This document shows positions 27,270 through 36,363 of a stretch of DNA of 64,000 nucleotides, one piece after another; within the stretch, counting starts at the first letter, position 1; every line of letters begins with the position of its first letter. The notes beneath the pieces are model-generated. The model saw nothing but the letters and a program-made list of their open reading frames with translations. It was not told the DNA's origin and searched no databases. A program made the position numbers and the translations under genes. Source of the DNA: Turicibacter sp. TJ11 (GTDB taxonomy: Bacteria > Bacillota_I > Bacilli_A > MOL361 > Turicibacteraceae); the NCBI RefSeq assembly GCF_021497505.1, contig NZ_CP069349.1:955861-1019860 (forward strand), given 5' to 3'.

Positions 27270-30005
27270 TTATCCATTCACAACATCTGAACAACGTGGA
27301 CAAATTCCTTGTTCATTGACATCAGAAACAACTAACCAACAACGATCACATGTATGACCTTCTGCTGCTTTAACTAAAACAGCTAATCCATCAAATTGTA
27401 ACGCATTTTCTGGTGTTTCTGTGTCTTCAATCACTAATTCAGAAACGATAAAGATTTGTTTTAAATCAGCTTGTAACGATTCTAACAATGCTTTTGTTTC
27501 TGCATTTGGATATAAATGTAACGCTGCTGTTAATGATTTTCCGATTACTTTTTCATTACGAGCTTCTTCTAACGCTTTTAATACGTCATGACGAAGCGTT
27601 AATAATTGATTCCATTTTTCGCTAACTTCTTTAGCATTAGCATATGTTTTTACTTCAGGCATGTCTGTTAAGTAAACTGAAACCTCTGTGCTTCCTGGGA
27701 TATATGAATAAACTTCATCCGCTGTATGAGGAATAACTGGTGCTAATAAACGAACCATGTCTGAAATATGATGATATAAAACCGTTTGAATTGAACGACG
27801 TGCTTTGCTATCAGCCGCATCAATATATAAAATATCTTTTGTGAAATCTAAGTAGAAAGCACTTAAATCATTTGAAATATAATTGTTAACTGATTTAAAT
27901 ACATCATCGAAACGATATTCTTCATAGGCTTGCTTTAATTCAGCGGTTAATTCATTTAAGCGAATCATCATGAATTGATCCACTTCATTTAAGTCTTCAT
28001 ACGCCATTAAATCTGTTTCTAAGTTAAAATCATGTAAGTTTCCTAATAAGAAACGGAACGTATTACGCATTTTACGATAGCTTTCAGACACTTGTTTAAT
28101 TAAGTCTTCTGAAATACGAACATCGGCTTGATAATCAACTGAAGCCACCCATAAGCGAACAATATCTGCTCCATAAATGTTAATTAATTTTAATGGATCG
28201 ATAACATTTCCAATTGATTTAGACATCTTACGTCCTTGTCCATCTAAAACGAATCCGTGACTCACAACTGTTTTATATGGTGCACGTCCTGTCATGGCTA
28301 CTCCTGTTGATAATGAAGAGTTAAACCATCCACGGTATTGATCTGATCCTTCTAAGTATAAATCAGCTGGGTATGGTAATCCACGCTCAACTAAGACACC
28401 GTGATGTGATGATCCAGAATCAAACCATACGTCCATGATATCCATCTCTTTACGGAATTTTCCGTTTGGACTTCCCGGATGTGTAAATCCTTCTGGTAAT
28501 AATTGTTCAGCTTCTAATTCAAACCAAATATTTGATCCTTTTTCACGGAATAAGTCTGCCACATGGTTAATAACTGCTTCGTCTAAAATAGCTTCTCCAT
28601 CTTCTGCATAGAACACTGGGATTGGAACTCCCCAAACACGCTGACGTGAAATACACCAGTCTGCACGATCTTTAATCATGTTTCCTAAGCGCACTTCTCC
28701 CCATGCTGGTAACCAGTTTACTTCTTTGATTTGTTCCATCATTTGACCTTTTAATGCTTCAATTGACGCAAACCATTGTTCTGTTGCACGAAAAATAATT
28801 GGCTTTTTCGTACGCCAGTCATGTGGATATGAATGGGTAATAAATTTTAATCCAAGTAACGCACCGTTTTCTTCTAATTTTTGTCCAACGGCTTTATTTG
28901 CATCTTCGTAATACATTCCTTCAAACTCTAACGCTTCTTTTGTCATGTATCCACGGTGATCAACTGGACATAACACTTCTAAGTTATATTTACGACCTGC
29001 ATTGAAGTCATCTTCCCCGTGTCCTGGTGCCGTATGAACTAATCCTGTTCCGGCATCAAGTGTTACGTGGTCTCCTAAAATTAATAATGACTCACGATCA
29101 AAGATTGGATGTTTAGCTGTCATATACTCAAACTCAGATCCTTTGTGAGTCGCTACGACTTCATAAGTTTCCCATCCAAACTCTTCTGCTAACTGCTTTA
29201 CTAATTCCTCGGCAACAATGAATTTACGTCCATTCGCTGCAACCGTTGCATAGTCTAAATCAGCATTCACACAGATTCCTAAGTTTGCTGGAATTGTCCA
29301 AGGTGTTGTTGTCCAAATAACAAACTCTTCATCACCTGATAAAATTCCTTTTCCATCTTGTACTTTAAACGCAACATAGATTGATGGTGATTTTTTATCA
29401 TGATATTCAATTTCTGCTTCTGCTAACGCTGTCTCAGATGATGGTGACCAATAAATTGGTTTTAATCCTTTGTAAATTAAACCATCTTTAACCATTTTAC
29501 CAAACACTTTAATTTGCTGTGCTTCAAACTCTTTTTGTAACGTAATATATGGGTTATCCCAATCACCTAATACCCCTAAACGTTTAAATTGTTGTTTTTG
29601 CCCTTCTACTTGTTCTAAGGCATATTGTTGACATAACTCACGGAATTCAGCAATTGTCTTTTCTTTACGATTTACTTTTTTATTATTTGTTAAAGCTTGC
29701 TCGATTGGTAATCCGTGTGTATCCCAACCTGGAATATACGGTGAATAAAATCCATTCATGTTTTTATAACGAACAACAAAGTCTTTTAAAATTTTGTTTA
29801 ACGCGTGTCCCATATGAATATTACCATTTGCATATGGTGGTCCGTCATGTAAAACGAAAGGTGTTTTATCTTTATTTTTATCTAATACACGTTGGTAGAC
29901 ATTTTCCTCATACCATTTTTGTTCGATTTGTGGTTCACGATTTGGAAGGTTTCCACGCATTGGAAAATCCGTCTTAGGCATTAATAAGGTTTCTTTTAAT
30001 TCCAT
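27270..30005 (-). CDS. ileS: Isoleucyl-tRNA synthetase
   Basis: Charges tRNA-Ile. The 911-residue class I synthetase has the HIGH-type motif [11 protein letters not shown] near residue 60, the CP1 editing domain ([14 protein letters not shown]), the KMSKS loop [10 protein letters not shown] near residue 600, the anticodon-binding helical domain, and a C-terminal zinc finger with four cysteines (CDRCW, CPRCS). AAGGAG precedes the ATG. It is regulated by the T-box just upstream. Genomic order divIVA-ileS matches B. subtilis. Confidence 0.98.
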   Translation of the reverse strand: MELKETLLMPKTDFPMRGNLPNREPQIEQKWYEENVYQRVLDKNKDKTPFVLHDGPPYANGNIHMGHALNKILKDFVVRYKNMNGFYSPYIPGWDTHGLPIEQALTNNKKVNRKEKTIAEFRELCQQYALEQVEGQKQQFKRLGVLGDWDNPYITLQKEFEAQQIKVFGKMVKDGLIYKGLKPIYWSPSSETALAEAEIEYHDKKSPSIYVAFKVQDGKGILSGDEEFVIWTTTPWTIPANLGICVNADLDYATVAANGRKFIVAEELVKQLAEEFGWETYEVVATHKGSEFEYMTAKHPIFDRESLLILGDHVTLDAGTGLVHTAPGHGEDDFNAGRKYNLEVLCPVDHRGYMTKEALEFEGMYYEDANKAVGQKLEENGALLGLKFITHSYPHDWRTKKPIIFRATEQWFASIEALKGQMMEQIKEVNWLPAWGEVRLGNMIKDRADWCISRQRVWGVPIPVFYAEDGEAILDEAVINHVADLFREKGSNIWFELEAEQLLPEGFTHPGSPNGKFRKEMDIMDVWFDSGSSHHGVLVERGLPYPADLYLEGSDQYRGWFNSSLSTGVAMTGRAPYKTVVSHGFVLDGQGRKMSKSIGNVIDPLKLINIYGADIVRLWVASVDYQADVRISEDLIKQVSESYRKMRNTFRFLLGNLHDFNLETDLMAYEDLNEVDQFMMIRLNELTAELKQAYEEYRFDDVFKSVNNYISNDLSAFYLDFTKDILYIDAADSKARRSIQTVLYHHISDMVRLLAPVIPHTADEVYSYIPGSTEVSVYLTDMPEVKTYANAKEVSEKWNQLLTLRHDVLKALEEARNEKVIGKSLTAALHLYPNAETKALLESLQADLKQIFIVSELVIEDTETPENALQFDGLAVLVKAAEGHTCDRCWLVVSDVNEQGICPRCSDVVNG

Positions 30006-30255
30006 CGTCTAATCACTCCTTGTTAGTTTTCATATAGTTTGCGAAAATAAAAAAGAACTTTTCATCACATAAGGACGAAAAGTTCCGTGGTACCACCTTA
30101 ATTCACAGTAGAAAGAAAAAAAAGCTACTGCCTCAAACTATTTATCGCATAGTCTACGTCATGCTTTTTGATCACATGAAAGCTCCTGGTTGATTCTATA
30201 CTATTCTTTTTATCGATCTCACACCGCCACCGACTCGCTTAGAAAAAGTTCATAA
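30006..30255 (-). promoter_or_regulatory. T-box riboswitch (isoleucine) of ileS
   Basis: The minus-strand leader carries the conserved T-box sequence AAGGTGGTACCACGG (30085-30099), whose variable T pairs with a discriminator A, as in tRNA-Ile. It is followed by the terminator hairpin at 30048-30085. A candidate specifier codon ATC (isoleucine) lies at 30215-30217 within GTGAGATCGATA. Uncharged tRNA-Ile would stabilise the antiterminator and allow ileS transcription. Confidence 0.92.
30048..30085 (-). terminator. T-box terminator
   Basis: GAACTTTTC and GAAAAGTTC pair, followed by TTTTTTATTTT. Its 5' arm overlaps the end of the T-box sequence, so terminator and antiterminator exclude each other. 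Confidence 0.9.
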
Positions 30256-30337
30256 TATAGCATGGTCCACTCTTCGCTAATATTTACTATATTTGTCTAT
30301 CATTTTAATGAATTCTGTCAAAAAAATCAATAGCTTT

Positions 30338-30754
30338 TTAGCTTTTTCCAAAACAATTTCGAATATCGTCAACTTTAGAGTTTAAAAATTCGATTAATTC
30401 ATCTTTGATTTGTAGTTGTTGCTGTTCAAACTGTGCTGTTTCTTCCATAATTTTCTCTACGTCGCAAATAGCCTGCTCAATCATCAACTTAGAAATTTTT
30501 TCAGTCTCTTGAATAATTTTTATCGCATCACGCTTAGCATGTGTTTTTAACAATTCAATTTGCTCAAGTTCTGATTTCAAATGTGATTCGGAACTTTCTT
30601 GCATCGCTTGAACTTCTTTTTTAAATGATTTATTTTGCTTCTCTAATGCTTCTATTTGCTCAATCAATAAACAAAAGACACGATAAAGTTCATCATCTGA
30701 AAATTTTCCCCATGACTTTTTCATTTGAGTCTTTAACATTTCTGCTGGCGTCAT
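30338..30754 (-). CDS. divIVA: Divergent DivIVA-like protein
   Basis: Probably a curved-membrane (pole or septum) scaffold. The 138-residue protein starts MTPAEML and has KSWGKFSDDEL where Bacillus DivIVA has KSFRGYDEDEV, followed by a long coiled coil (residues about 28-125). The membrane-inserting Phe-Arg pair is thus replaced by Trp-Gly, with a Lys next. It sits exactly where divIVA lies in B. subtilis, between ylmH and ileS. GGGGGG precedes the ATG by 5 bases. Position and N-terminus support the call; function is inferred. Confidence 0.75.
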   Translation of the reverse strand: MTPAEMLKTQMKKSWGKFSDDELYRVFCLLIEQIEALEKQNKSFKKEVQAMQESSESHLKSELEQIELLKTHAKRDAIKIIQETEKISKLMIEQAICDVEKIMEETAQFEQQQLQIKDELIEFLNSKVDDIRNCFGKS

Positions 30755-30768
30755 CTCGTCCCCCCTAA

Positions 30769-31539
30769 CTACACGGTTTTCCCAATAATAACTACGGCTC
30801 TTCCACTCTTTGTCGTTGACTTTTGAGTCAATAATTTGTAGCGACCATATCGCTTAATTGAAATGATGTCGCCAAGTTGACAAGTATAAGAATGATTATG
30901 TTCCACCTTAAAATTCACATGAACATTTCCTTGCTTCATATATTCAAAAACTTGCGAGCGAGATGCTTTCATTAAACTAGCGACAATCACATCTAATCGC
31001 ATCGAACTAATAATATATTCGTTTGTTTCGTAGTTTTCAATTCGTTGTAAATCATCAATGTTGTGTTCAATCAACTTAATACTATGTCGCCCGATTTTTG
31101 TAAAATGTTGAAGAATGAAACTTGAAAATTCCTCACAAATAGCGATATAAATCTTTTTAGAATCTAGCACTAAAATGTCTCCAATAAGAGATCGATCAAT
31201 ATTTAGGGCCGTTAATGAGCCTAAAATTTGGCGATGTTCAAAGGTAACATGTCGAATCGGATACAACACCTCATATCCAACCACCGTATCATCAAATGTG
31301 CTGTGAGATAAATAAGAGGGGATAATGATCGCTCGCTTTCGCTCAGCCTCTTTAAACCCTCCTACAAATTTGACATTTATTTCGTCATATTCATTAATAA
31401 GAATTTGAACAATCTGTTGCTCACGTGGTGTTAAAAATTTGGTCATTTTGATTTTATCGTGATGATAAACCTGTTGAATCCAATCATTAACCTTAGTGAC
31501 AAACTCATGTTCATGAACGCTAAAGTGTTCGAGTCTCAT
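30769..31539 (-). CDS. ylmH: YlmH, S4-domain RNA-binding protein
   Basis: RNA-binding protein of the division region, linked in Bacillota to rescue of stalled ribosomes. The 256-residue protein has an N-terminal YlmH domain (residues 1-170, including LTPREQQIVQILINEY and FVGGFKEAERKRAI) and a C-terminal S4 domain (RLDVIVASLMKASRSQVFEYMKQGNVHVN). Its ATG shares one base with the ylmG stop codon, which points to translational coupling. It is 14 bases upstream of divIVA. Confidence 0.93.
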   Translation of the reverse strand: MRLEHFSVHEHEFVTKVNDWIQQVYHHDKIKMTKFLTPREQQIVQILINEYDEINVKFVGGFKEAERKRAIIIPSYLSHSTFDDTVVGYEVLYPIRHVTFEHRQILGSLTALNIDRSLIGDILVLDSKKIYIAICEEFSSFILQHFTKIGRHSIKLIEHNIDDLQRIENYETNEYIISSMRLDVIVASLMKASRSQVFEYMKQGNVHVNFKVEHNHSYTCQLGDIISIKRYGRYKLLTQKSTTKSGRAVVIIGKTV

Positions 31540-31790
31540 TATAAAATGTTAAACAACCCTTGCATCGCTAAATTTAGCACAACAACCGCAATGAGTGGTG
31601 AAATATCAATCATTCCAATTGGAGGAATGATTTTTCTAAAAATTGATAAGTACGGTTCAACAAGTTCACCAATAATACGACCTAATTGTGTCGTGCGGCT
31701 TTCTGGGATCCAGCTCATTAAAACATAAATGACAATGAGCGTTTGATAAAGACTTAAAATCGCTTTAAATAATAAGATGATTTGTATCAT
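31539..31790 (-). CDS. ylmG: YggT/YlmG family membrane protein
   Basis: Small integral membrane protein of unknown mechanism, tied to division and lipid or nucleoid distribution in bacteria and plastids. The 83-residue protein has two hydrophobic helices (residues about 5-25 and 60-80) joined by the family loop SWIPESRTTQLGRIIGELVEPYLSIFRKIIPP. GAGGAG precedes the ATG. It is packed between sepF (5 bases) and ylmH (1-base overlap). Confidence 0.94.
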   Translation of the reverse strand: MIQIILLFKAILSLYQTLIVIYVLMSWIPESRTTQLGRIIGELVEPYLSIFRKIIPPIGMIDISPLIAVVVLNLAMQGLFNIL

Positions 31791-31795
31791 TGCTG

Positions 31796-32302
31796 TTACT
31801 CCTCGATTTCTGGTTGTACTTCATTCATGGTCACTTGACCTTCTGTTTCGACAGTTTTTGGGGTACATAAGAATAAGTTCGTTCCGACACGTTTAATATC
31901 ACCATCAATGGCATAAATCGTTCCGCTTAAAAAGTCAACGACACGTTTTGCTTGTGATTTTTCTAAACGTTGTAAGTTAATAAAAACAGGATAATTTTCT
32001 TTTAAGCAATCTGCAATATCTTGTGCGTCTGAATATTCATTTGGTTCACGAATAATGACTTTATTTAAATTGCTATCTAATTTTAATTTATTTGCTTCTG
32101 TATTCATTTGCATCACAGTACTCTTTCCTTTGTTTGTTGATTGATTAACTGACGTTGTTGGGTTCGTTACCACTGTTAAATCCGGCTTTGATGGCGCAGG
32201 TTTTACTACTTCTGGTTCTTCGAACTCCTCTTCAAAATCATCCATTTCGTATTCCTCTTCATCTATTCCCATCATTGTTTTAATCTTATCTTTAAAACTC
32301 AT
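31796..32302 (-). CDS. sepF: Cell division protein SepF
   Basis: Membrane-binding ring protein that anchors and bundles FtsZ. The 168-residue protein has an N-terminal amphipathic segment (MSFKDKIKTMMGI), an acidic disordered linker (residues 15-75) and the C-terminal SepF domain (KVIIREPNEYSDAQDIADCLKENYPVFINLQRL, then RVVDFLSGTIYAIDGDIKRV). AGGAGG-type spacing marks the start. It lies in the conserved ylmE-sepF-ylmG-ylmH order downstream of ftsZ. Confidence 0.96.
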   Translation of the reverse strand: MSFKDKIKTMMGIDEEEYEMDDFEEEFEEPEVVKPAPSKPDLTVVTNPTTSVNQSTNKGKSTVMQMNTEANKLKLDSNLNKVIIREPNEYSDAQDIADCLKENYPVFINLQRLEKSQAKRVVDFLSGTIYAIDGDIKRVGTNLFLCTPKTVETEGQVTMNEVQPEIEE

Positions 32303-32348
32303 CTTCTTCTCCTCCTATAATTATTAGTTTTTCTCTGTTAGATATACC

Positions 32349-33005
32349 CTAGTCTTGGAATAGAACTGAACCTAATCTAATATGTGTGGCTCCCTCTTCA
32401 ATGGCAATCTGATAATCATTGCTCATTCCCATCGATAACATCAAACAGTTTTTCGCAAAACCAGATATTGAAATAGTGGTCTGTAATTGCTTTAACTTTT
32501 TAAAGCAATCGCGAATCACATTCTCATCATCCGTATGTGGTGCCATGGTCATGAGTCCAATAACTTCAATAATGGGATACCGTTTTAATGCTTCAATAAA
32601 AGGGATAACCTCTTCGACGTTAAGTCCGTGTTTACTTTCTTCTTCGCTTACATTGACTTGAATGAAACACGGTAGTGGTTCTTGACGGTATTTTTGAATT
32701 TCTTTTGCAAGTGATAATCGATCGAGTGAATGAAGACAGGCAATTTCATTAATCATGTCCTTCACTTTACGTGATTGTAACGTTCCAATGAAATGCCATT
32801 CAATTGGTAACGTCATCTGTGCTTTTTTCTCAAGTAAAGCATCGACTCTATTTTCTCCCATCATCGTGATACCACTTTCAAAAAGTTCCTCCATTTGATT
32901 AGCATTGACGTATTTTGTTGCAGCAACAATGTTTACAGCTTCTGAATGAGTAGCTAAACTCTCGATGTTTTGTCGGATTAACTCGACATTTCTTGAAATA
33001 TTCAT
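32349..33005 (-). CDS. ylmE: PLP-homeostasis protein (YggS/YlmE family)
   Basis: Single-domain TIM-barrel protein that binds pyridoxal phosphate and keeps its cellular level in balance. The 218-residue protein has the PLP-lysine motif VAATKYVNA near residue 33, HFIGTLQSRK and the phosphate-binding tail SMGMSNDYQIAIEEGATHIRLGS. The ATG at 33005 is selected because AGGTG lies 6 bases upstream; the GTG three codons earlier overlaps that site. It lies between ylmC and sepF. Confidence 0.94.
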   Translation of the reverse strand: MNISRNVELIRQNIESLATHSEAVNIVAATKYVNANQMEELFESGITMMGENRVDALLEKKAQMTLPIEWHFIGTLQSRKVKDMINEIACLHSLDRLSLAKEIQKYRQEPLPCFIQVNVSEEESKHGLNVEEVIPFIEALKRYPIIEVIGLMTMAPHTDDENVIRDCFKKLKQLQTTISISGFAKNCLMLSMGMSNDYQIAIEEGATHIRLGSVLFQD

Positions 33006-33111
33006 ATAACACACCTATCAACTTCTAATATTACTGCATGATACTATAAATTATACCATATTTCATATTGAATGGAAATTTTTTTTATAGCTCTGAGTCT
33101 AAAATAACTCT

Positions 33112-33378
33112 TTAATATTCATTTAGTCGTTGAGCAACATTGACAATGATGACATCTTCACCAATTTTTAGAATTTGATTCCATGGAACAACGATTGACT
33201 CTTCATCTTTTGAGAAAAAGTTTACAAATCTCATCGATTGTTGAACCGTTATAGCGATAATTTGTCCCGAATTGGTATCAATTCTTAAACTTGAAACAAA
33301 TCCAATACGTTCTCCTGTGACTACATTGATCACATCTTTTTCTTCAATATCACTTAATGTCATGATTGAATCTTTCAT
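33112..33378 (-). CDS. ylmC: YlmC/YmxH family PRC-barrel sporulation protein
   Basis: Small PRC-barrel protein often found beside sporulation sigma genes; its role is not clear. The 88-residue protein is one beta barrel (LSDIEEKDVINVVTGERIGFVSSLRIDTNSGQI, then IVVPWNQILKIGEDVIIVN). GGGGGGAG lies 3 bases before the ATG. It follows sigG after a hairpin terminator, as in B. subtilis. Confidence 0.9.
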   Translation of the reverse strand: MKDSIMTLSDIEEKDVINVVTGERIGFVSSLRIDTNSGQIIAITVQQSMRFVNFFSKDEESIVVPWNQILKIGEDVIIVNVAQRLNEY

Positions 33379-33462
33379 TTTCTCCCCCCACCTTCTTCTC
33401 TTTGTAGTTTATTTTATGTATCTCCTAGACTAAATATGTAATATTCAAATTTAGTTTATTGG

Positions 33463-33500
33463 TTTAAAAAAAGGGCCACTTCTATAAAGTGACTCTTTTT
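33463..33500 (-). terminator. Terminator of sigG
   Basis: An imperfect stem GAGTCACTT / AAGTGGCCC is followed by seven T residues on the minus strand. Confidence 0.72.
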
Positions 33501-33506
33501 CATGTT

Positions 33507-34286
33507 TTAACTTTTCATCATTTCTTCCATGACTTGTAATGCATTTTTTTCTAATCTTGAGACTTGTGCCTGAGAAATTCCAATTTCAGCTGCAATTTCC
33601 ATCTGAGTTTTTCCCATAAAATAGCGATCGTGAATAATACGCTTTTCACGTTTCCCTAGTCGCTTAAATCCTTCTTCAAGCATGAGTTTAATACCCCATT
33701 TTTCATCCGTGATGCTGTCATCTCCAATTTGATCAATGAGATGAATAGTATCACCACCGTCATTGTAAATAGGAGAATAGATTGAAATCGGATCAGAAAT
33801 CGCTTCTACCGATAAGACGACATCAATCGGTTCAACCCCGATAGCAGCTGCAATTTCTTCATTTGTTGGGTCACGTTGCAACTGAACCGATAATTGATCT
33901 TTCATTTGAAGCACTTTATAGGCAGTGTCTCTTAAAGAACGAGAGACACGTAGTGAGTTGTTGTCACGTAAATAACGTCTAATTTCACCAATAATCATTG
34001 GCACAGCATACGTCGAAAATTTTACCTCATGTGATAAATCAAAGTGATCAATAGCTTTCATTAATCCTAAACACCCAACTTGGAATAAATCATCCAAATT
34101 TTCTCCACGATGATTAAATTTTTTAATGATACTTAATACTAGCCTTAAATTCCCTTTAATGAGTTTTTCGCGAGCCTCTATATCACCACTTTGAAATTTT
34201 TTGAATAAATCAACCATTTCCGTATTTGTTAATACCTCTAACTTTGATGTATCTACACCGACAATATCAACTTTATGTTTCGACAT
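33507..34286 (-). CDS. sigG: Sporulation sigma factor SigG (forespore, late)
   Basis: Directs late forespore transcription. The 259-residue protein has sigma-70 regions 2-4: LIKGNLRLVLSIIKKF, the core-binding DDLFQVGCLGLMKAIDHF, the -10-reading VKFSTYAVPMIIGEIRRYLRDN, and the C-terminal helix-turn-helix TQMEIAAEIGISQAQVSRLEK. The N-terminus (KHKVDIVGVDTSKLEVL) matches SigG rather than SigF. GGAGGG precedes the ATG. It follows sigE, with its own sporulation-type promoter (34324-34353) in the 105-base gap. Confidence 0.96.
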   Translation of the reverse strand: MSKHKVDIVGVDTSKLEVLTNTEMVDLFKKFQSGDIEAREKLIKGNLRLVLSIIKKFNHRGENLDDLFQVGCLGLMKAIDHFDLSHEVKFSTYAVPMIIGEIRRYLRDNNSLRVSRSLRDTAYKVLQMKDQLSVQLQRDPTNEEIAAAIGVEPIDVVLSVEAISDPISIYSPIYNDGGDTIHLIDQIGDDSITDEKWGIKLMLEEGFKRLGKREKRIIHDRYFMGKTQMEIAAEIGISQAQVSRLEKNALQVMEEMMKS

Positions 34287-34323
34287 GATGGCCCTCCTGT
34301 TGCATAACTTTGTTTCTACCCAA

Positions 34324-34353
34324 GAGTATGAGCAACATCACGTCATATCATTC
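34324..34353 (-). promoter_or_regulatory. Sigma-G/sigma-F type promoter of sigG
   Basis: On the minus strand GAATG, 18 bases, CATACTC. It fits the sigma-G consensus (GHATR, 17-18 bases, CATWHTA) except at the last base. This suggests forespore expression and self-activation. Confidence 0.7.
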
Positions 34354-34391
34354 ATGATTTGTCAGTTTATCATTTTCTATTTTTCGACACA

Positions 34392-35102
34392 CTATTTAGT
34401 TTTTAGAACTTCTTTTCGAATTTTATCAATAATTTTTTTCTCTAATCTAGAAATATAAGATTGTGAAATATCAAGTTTTTGTGCTACTTCTTTTTGTGTT
34501 AATGGATCTTCGCCACATAATCCAAAACGCATATACATAATCTCACGTTCTCGTCGTTTTAGACGATTAATCGCATCAAAGACAAGTTGACGCTCTACAT
34601 CTTCCTCAATGTCTTTATAGACCTCATTTTCTTCTGTTCCTAGTATATCTGAGAGTAATAATTCATTCCCATCCCAATCGACATTTAATGGTTCGTCTAG
34701 TGACACCTCATGTCTAATTCGATTTGTTTTTCTTAAATGCATTAAAATTTCATTTTCTATACATCTTGAAGCATAAGTTGCCAGTTTAATGTTCTTATCC
34801 ATTTTAAAGGTTTGTACCCCTTTGATTAAACCTAACGTTCCGATACTAATTAAATCTTCTAAGTTGACACCTGAACTCTCAAACTTTTTGGCAATGTAAA
34901 CGACTAGTCGTAAGTTATGCTCAATTAATATTTGTCGTGCTAACTCATCTCCTTCTTGGAAATTTGTTAAAATTCTAAATTCTTCTTCCTTTGATAACGG
35001 TTCTGGTAAAGTTTCATTTCCCCGAATGTAGTTAACATACTTTTTCTTTCTTTTGAAAAACTTTTCGAATAAATTAATAATAAACATCATGAATGACTGC
35101 AT
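34392..35102 (-). CDS. sigE: Sporulation sigma factor SigE precursor (mother cell, early)
   Basis: Early mother-cell sigma factor, made as an inactive precursor that SpoIIGA cleaves. The 236-residue protein starts [20 protein letters not shown], the hydrophobic-basic prosequence, followed by sigma regions 2-4 ([72 protein letters not shown]). The ATG at 35102 is chosen because GGGGG lies 7 bases upstream; longer in-frame starts lack a site. It is 27 bases after spoIIGA, as in the spoIIG operon. Confidence 0.97.
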   Translation of the reverse strand: MQSFMMFIINLFEKFFKRKKKYVNYIRGNETLPEPLSKEEEFRILTNFQEGDELARQILIEHNLRLVVYIAKKFESSGVNLEDLISIGTLGLIKGVQTFKMDKNIKLATYASRCIENEILMHLRKTNRIRHEVSLDEPLNVDWDGNELLLSDILGTEENEVYKDIEEDVERQLVFDAINRLKRREREIMYMRFGLCGEDPLTQKEVAQKLDISQSYISRLEKKIIDKIRKEVLKTK

Positions 35103-35129
35103 TCTATTTCCCCCTTGACTCCCTATCAC

Positions 35130-35903
35130 TTATATACTTCTAACGATACTCGGTTGTAACAAAAAGTCATAATCATGAAATGAATTTTCTACGACCCCAA
35201 CGAGTACGTTTCGAACAACTTTTCCATTAACTAATAATAAGGTTGGTTTAAAAACAAGCAACTGTTGTGGTTGACTATTAATGACAGAGTAGCTTGTTTG
35301 CCAACATGATAATCGATACTTTTTTAAAAATAATTCAATTGATTGGTTTGAAATCATCTCTTTTGGGACCATCATAATAGGTAACTGTGTTTTTTCATCA
35401 AGTAAATGATTTCCCGTATCTACGAAACCACTTCCTTTTATTTCGTAAGGCCCACAATAAATACGCACTTCATAGACGAATTGATTAATCAGCTGCTGAT
35501 CATTTAACCAGCGAAACTTTAAGACATATGCCACTGTCACAACAAACGCTAAAGCGGCTAACGTACAAATATATGGAATAATCGTTAAATCAAATTTAAT
35601 AAAATGACTAATAGTATAGATTCCCCCACTTAAAAGTAAGCTCAAACAATAAAAATATAAAACTTTAGTCATGAAATGCTTGATATGCTGTTTGGGAAAG
35701 ACAAGAATTAACATAACAAACGGTACTAATCCAACTAACATTGTAAAATCCATTATAAACAGAAGTGTACTTAGACCTAAACTACTTAATAAGCCTAAGC
35801 TGACTCGAGAGAGCTTTAATTTTTCATCGGTTAAAATAGCTACACCATTTAAAATAAGATAATCATAGACCAAATTTTGAATGATGAACAGATCAAGATA
35901 CAT
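35130..35903 (-). CDS. spoIIGA: Pro-sigma-E protease SpoIIGA
   Basis: Membrane aspartic protease that activates pro-SigE in the mother cell. The 257-residue protein has about five N-terminal transmembrane helices (residues 1-130) and a C-terminal half with the single retroviral-type catalytic motif GFVDTGNHLLD near residue 163. The protein is shorter than the B. subtilis form. It precedes sigE in a two-gene unit behind its own promoter. Confidence 0.94.
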   Translation of the reverse strand: MYLDLFIIQNLVYDYLILNGVAILTDEKLKLSRVSLGLLSSLGLSTLLFIMDFTMLVGLVPFVMLILVFPKQHIKHFMTKVLYFYCLSLLLSGGIYTISHFIKFDLTIIPYICTLAALAFVVTVAYVLKFRWLNDQQLINQFVYEVRIYCGPYEIKGSGFVDTGNHLLDEKTQLPIMMVPKEMISNQSIELFLKKYRLSCWQTSYSVINSQPQQLLVFKPTLLLVNGKVVRNVLVGVVENSFHDYDFLLQPSIVRSI

Positions 35904-35943
35904 AAACCCCCTCCTTCTTCTAACGATTATTACTTCTATATTT

Positions 35944-35972
35944 TATATAAAGTTTAGTGTAAAATCTGTCAA
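35944..35972 (-). promoter_or_regulatory. Sigma-A-like promoter of spoIIGA-sigE
   Basis: On the minus strand TTGACA, 17 bases, TATATA, with the start site about 35 bases before the spoIIGA ATG. In B. subtilis this promoter needs Spo0A; I see no clear TGTCGAA box beside it. Confidence 0.6.
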
Positions 35973-36332
35973 TTCTTTGTTGTGTACCTAGATTATTTAG
36001 TGAAACACTTCCCTTATTTTGTAAAATTTTTCCTATAATCAAGATAAAACTAATTATAATGATTTTTAAAGTTGAAAAATTTTTCATTTCATTCTTAATC
36101 GTCTGTTAAAATTTCCCCTTTCATCTTACTAAACAAAAAATAGATACATGAGGCGAGAAGATTATTTTTCATCAATTTAGTCTTTATCTCATCATATATT
36201 AAGATAGACATTCATAAATTTAACTGATAACTTGTTCGATCTTTGAGTGCAATAAAACAACATGATGTCTTCATTTTAATTTTTGAATCATTAGAAAATC
36301 GTCTAATTAGTCTTTCTTTTAGAATTTTGAGC
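35973..36332. other. AT-rich noncoding stretch between ftsZ and spoIIGA
   Basis: About 360 bases with no gene I can support. It contains the palindrome GAAAAATTTTTC near 36076. No Spo0A box or known RNA motif is recognised. Confidence 0.4.
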
Positions 36333-36363
36333 ATAAAAAAAAAGAGAGATTTTCTCTCTCTTA
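36333..36363 (-). terminator. Terminator of ftsZ
   Basis: AAGAGAGA and TCTCTCTT pair, followed on the minus strand by nine T residues. It separates the division genes from the spoIIG operon. Confidence 0.88.

Noticed and set aside
35973-36332. A Spo0A box upstream of spoIIGA
   Set aside because: I looked for TGTCGAA-type sites near the promoter and found no good match.
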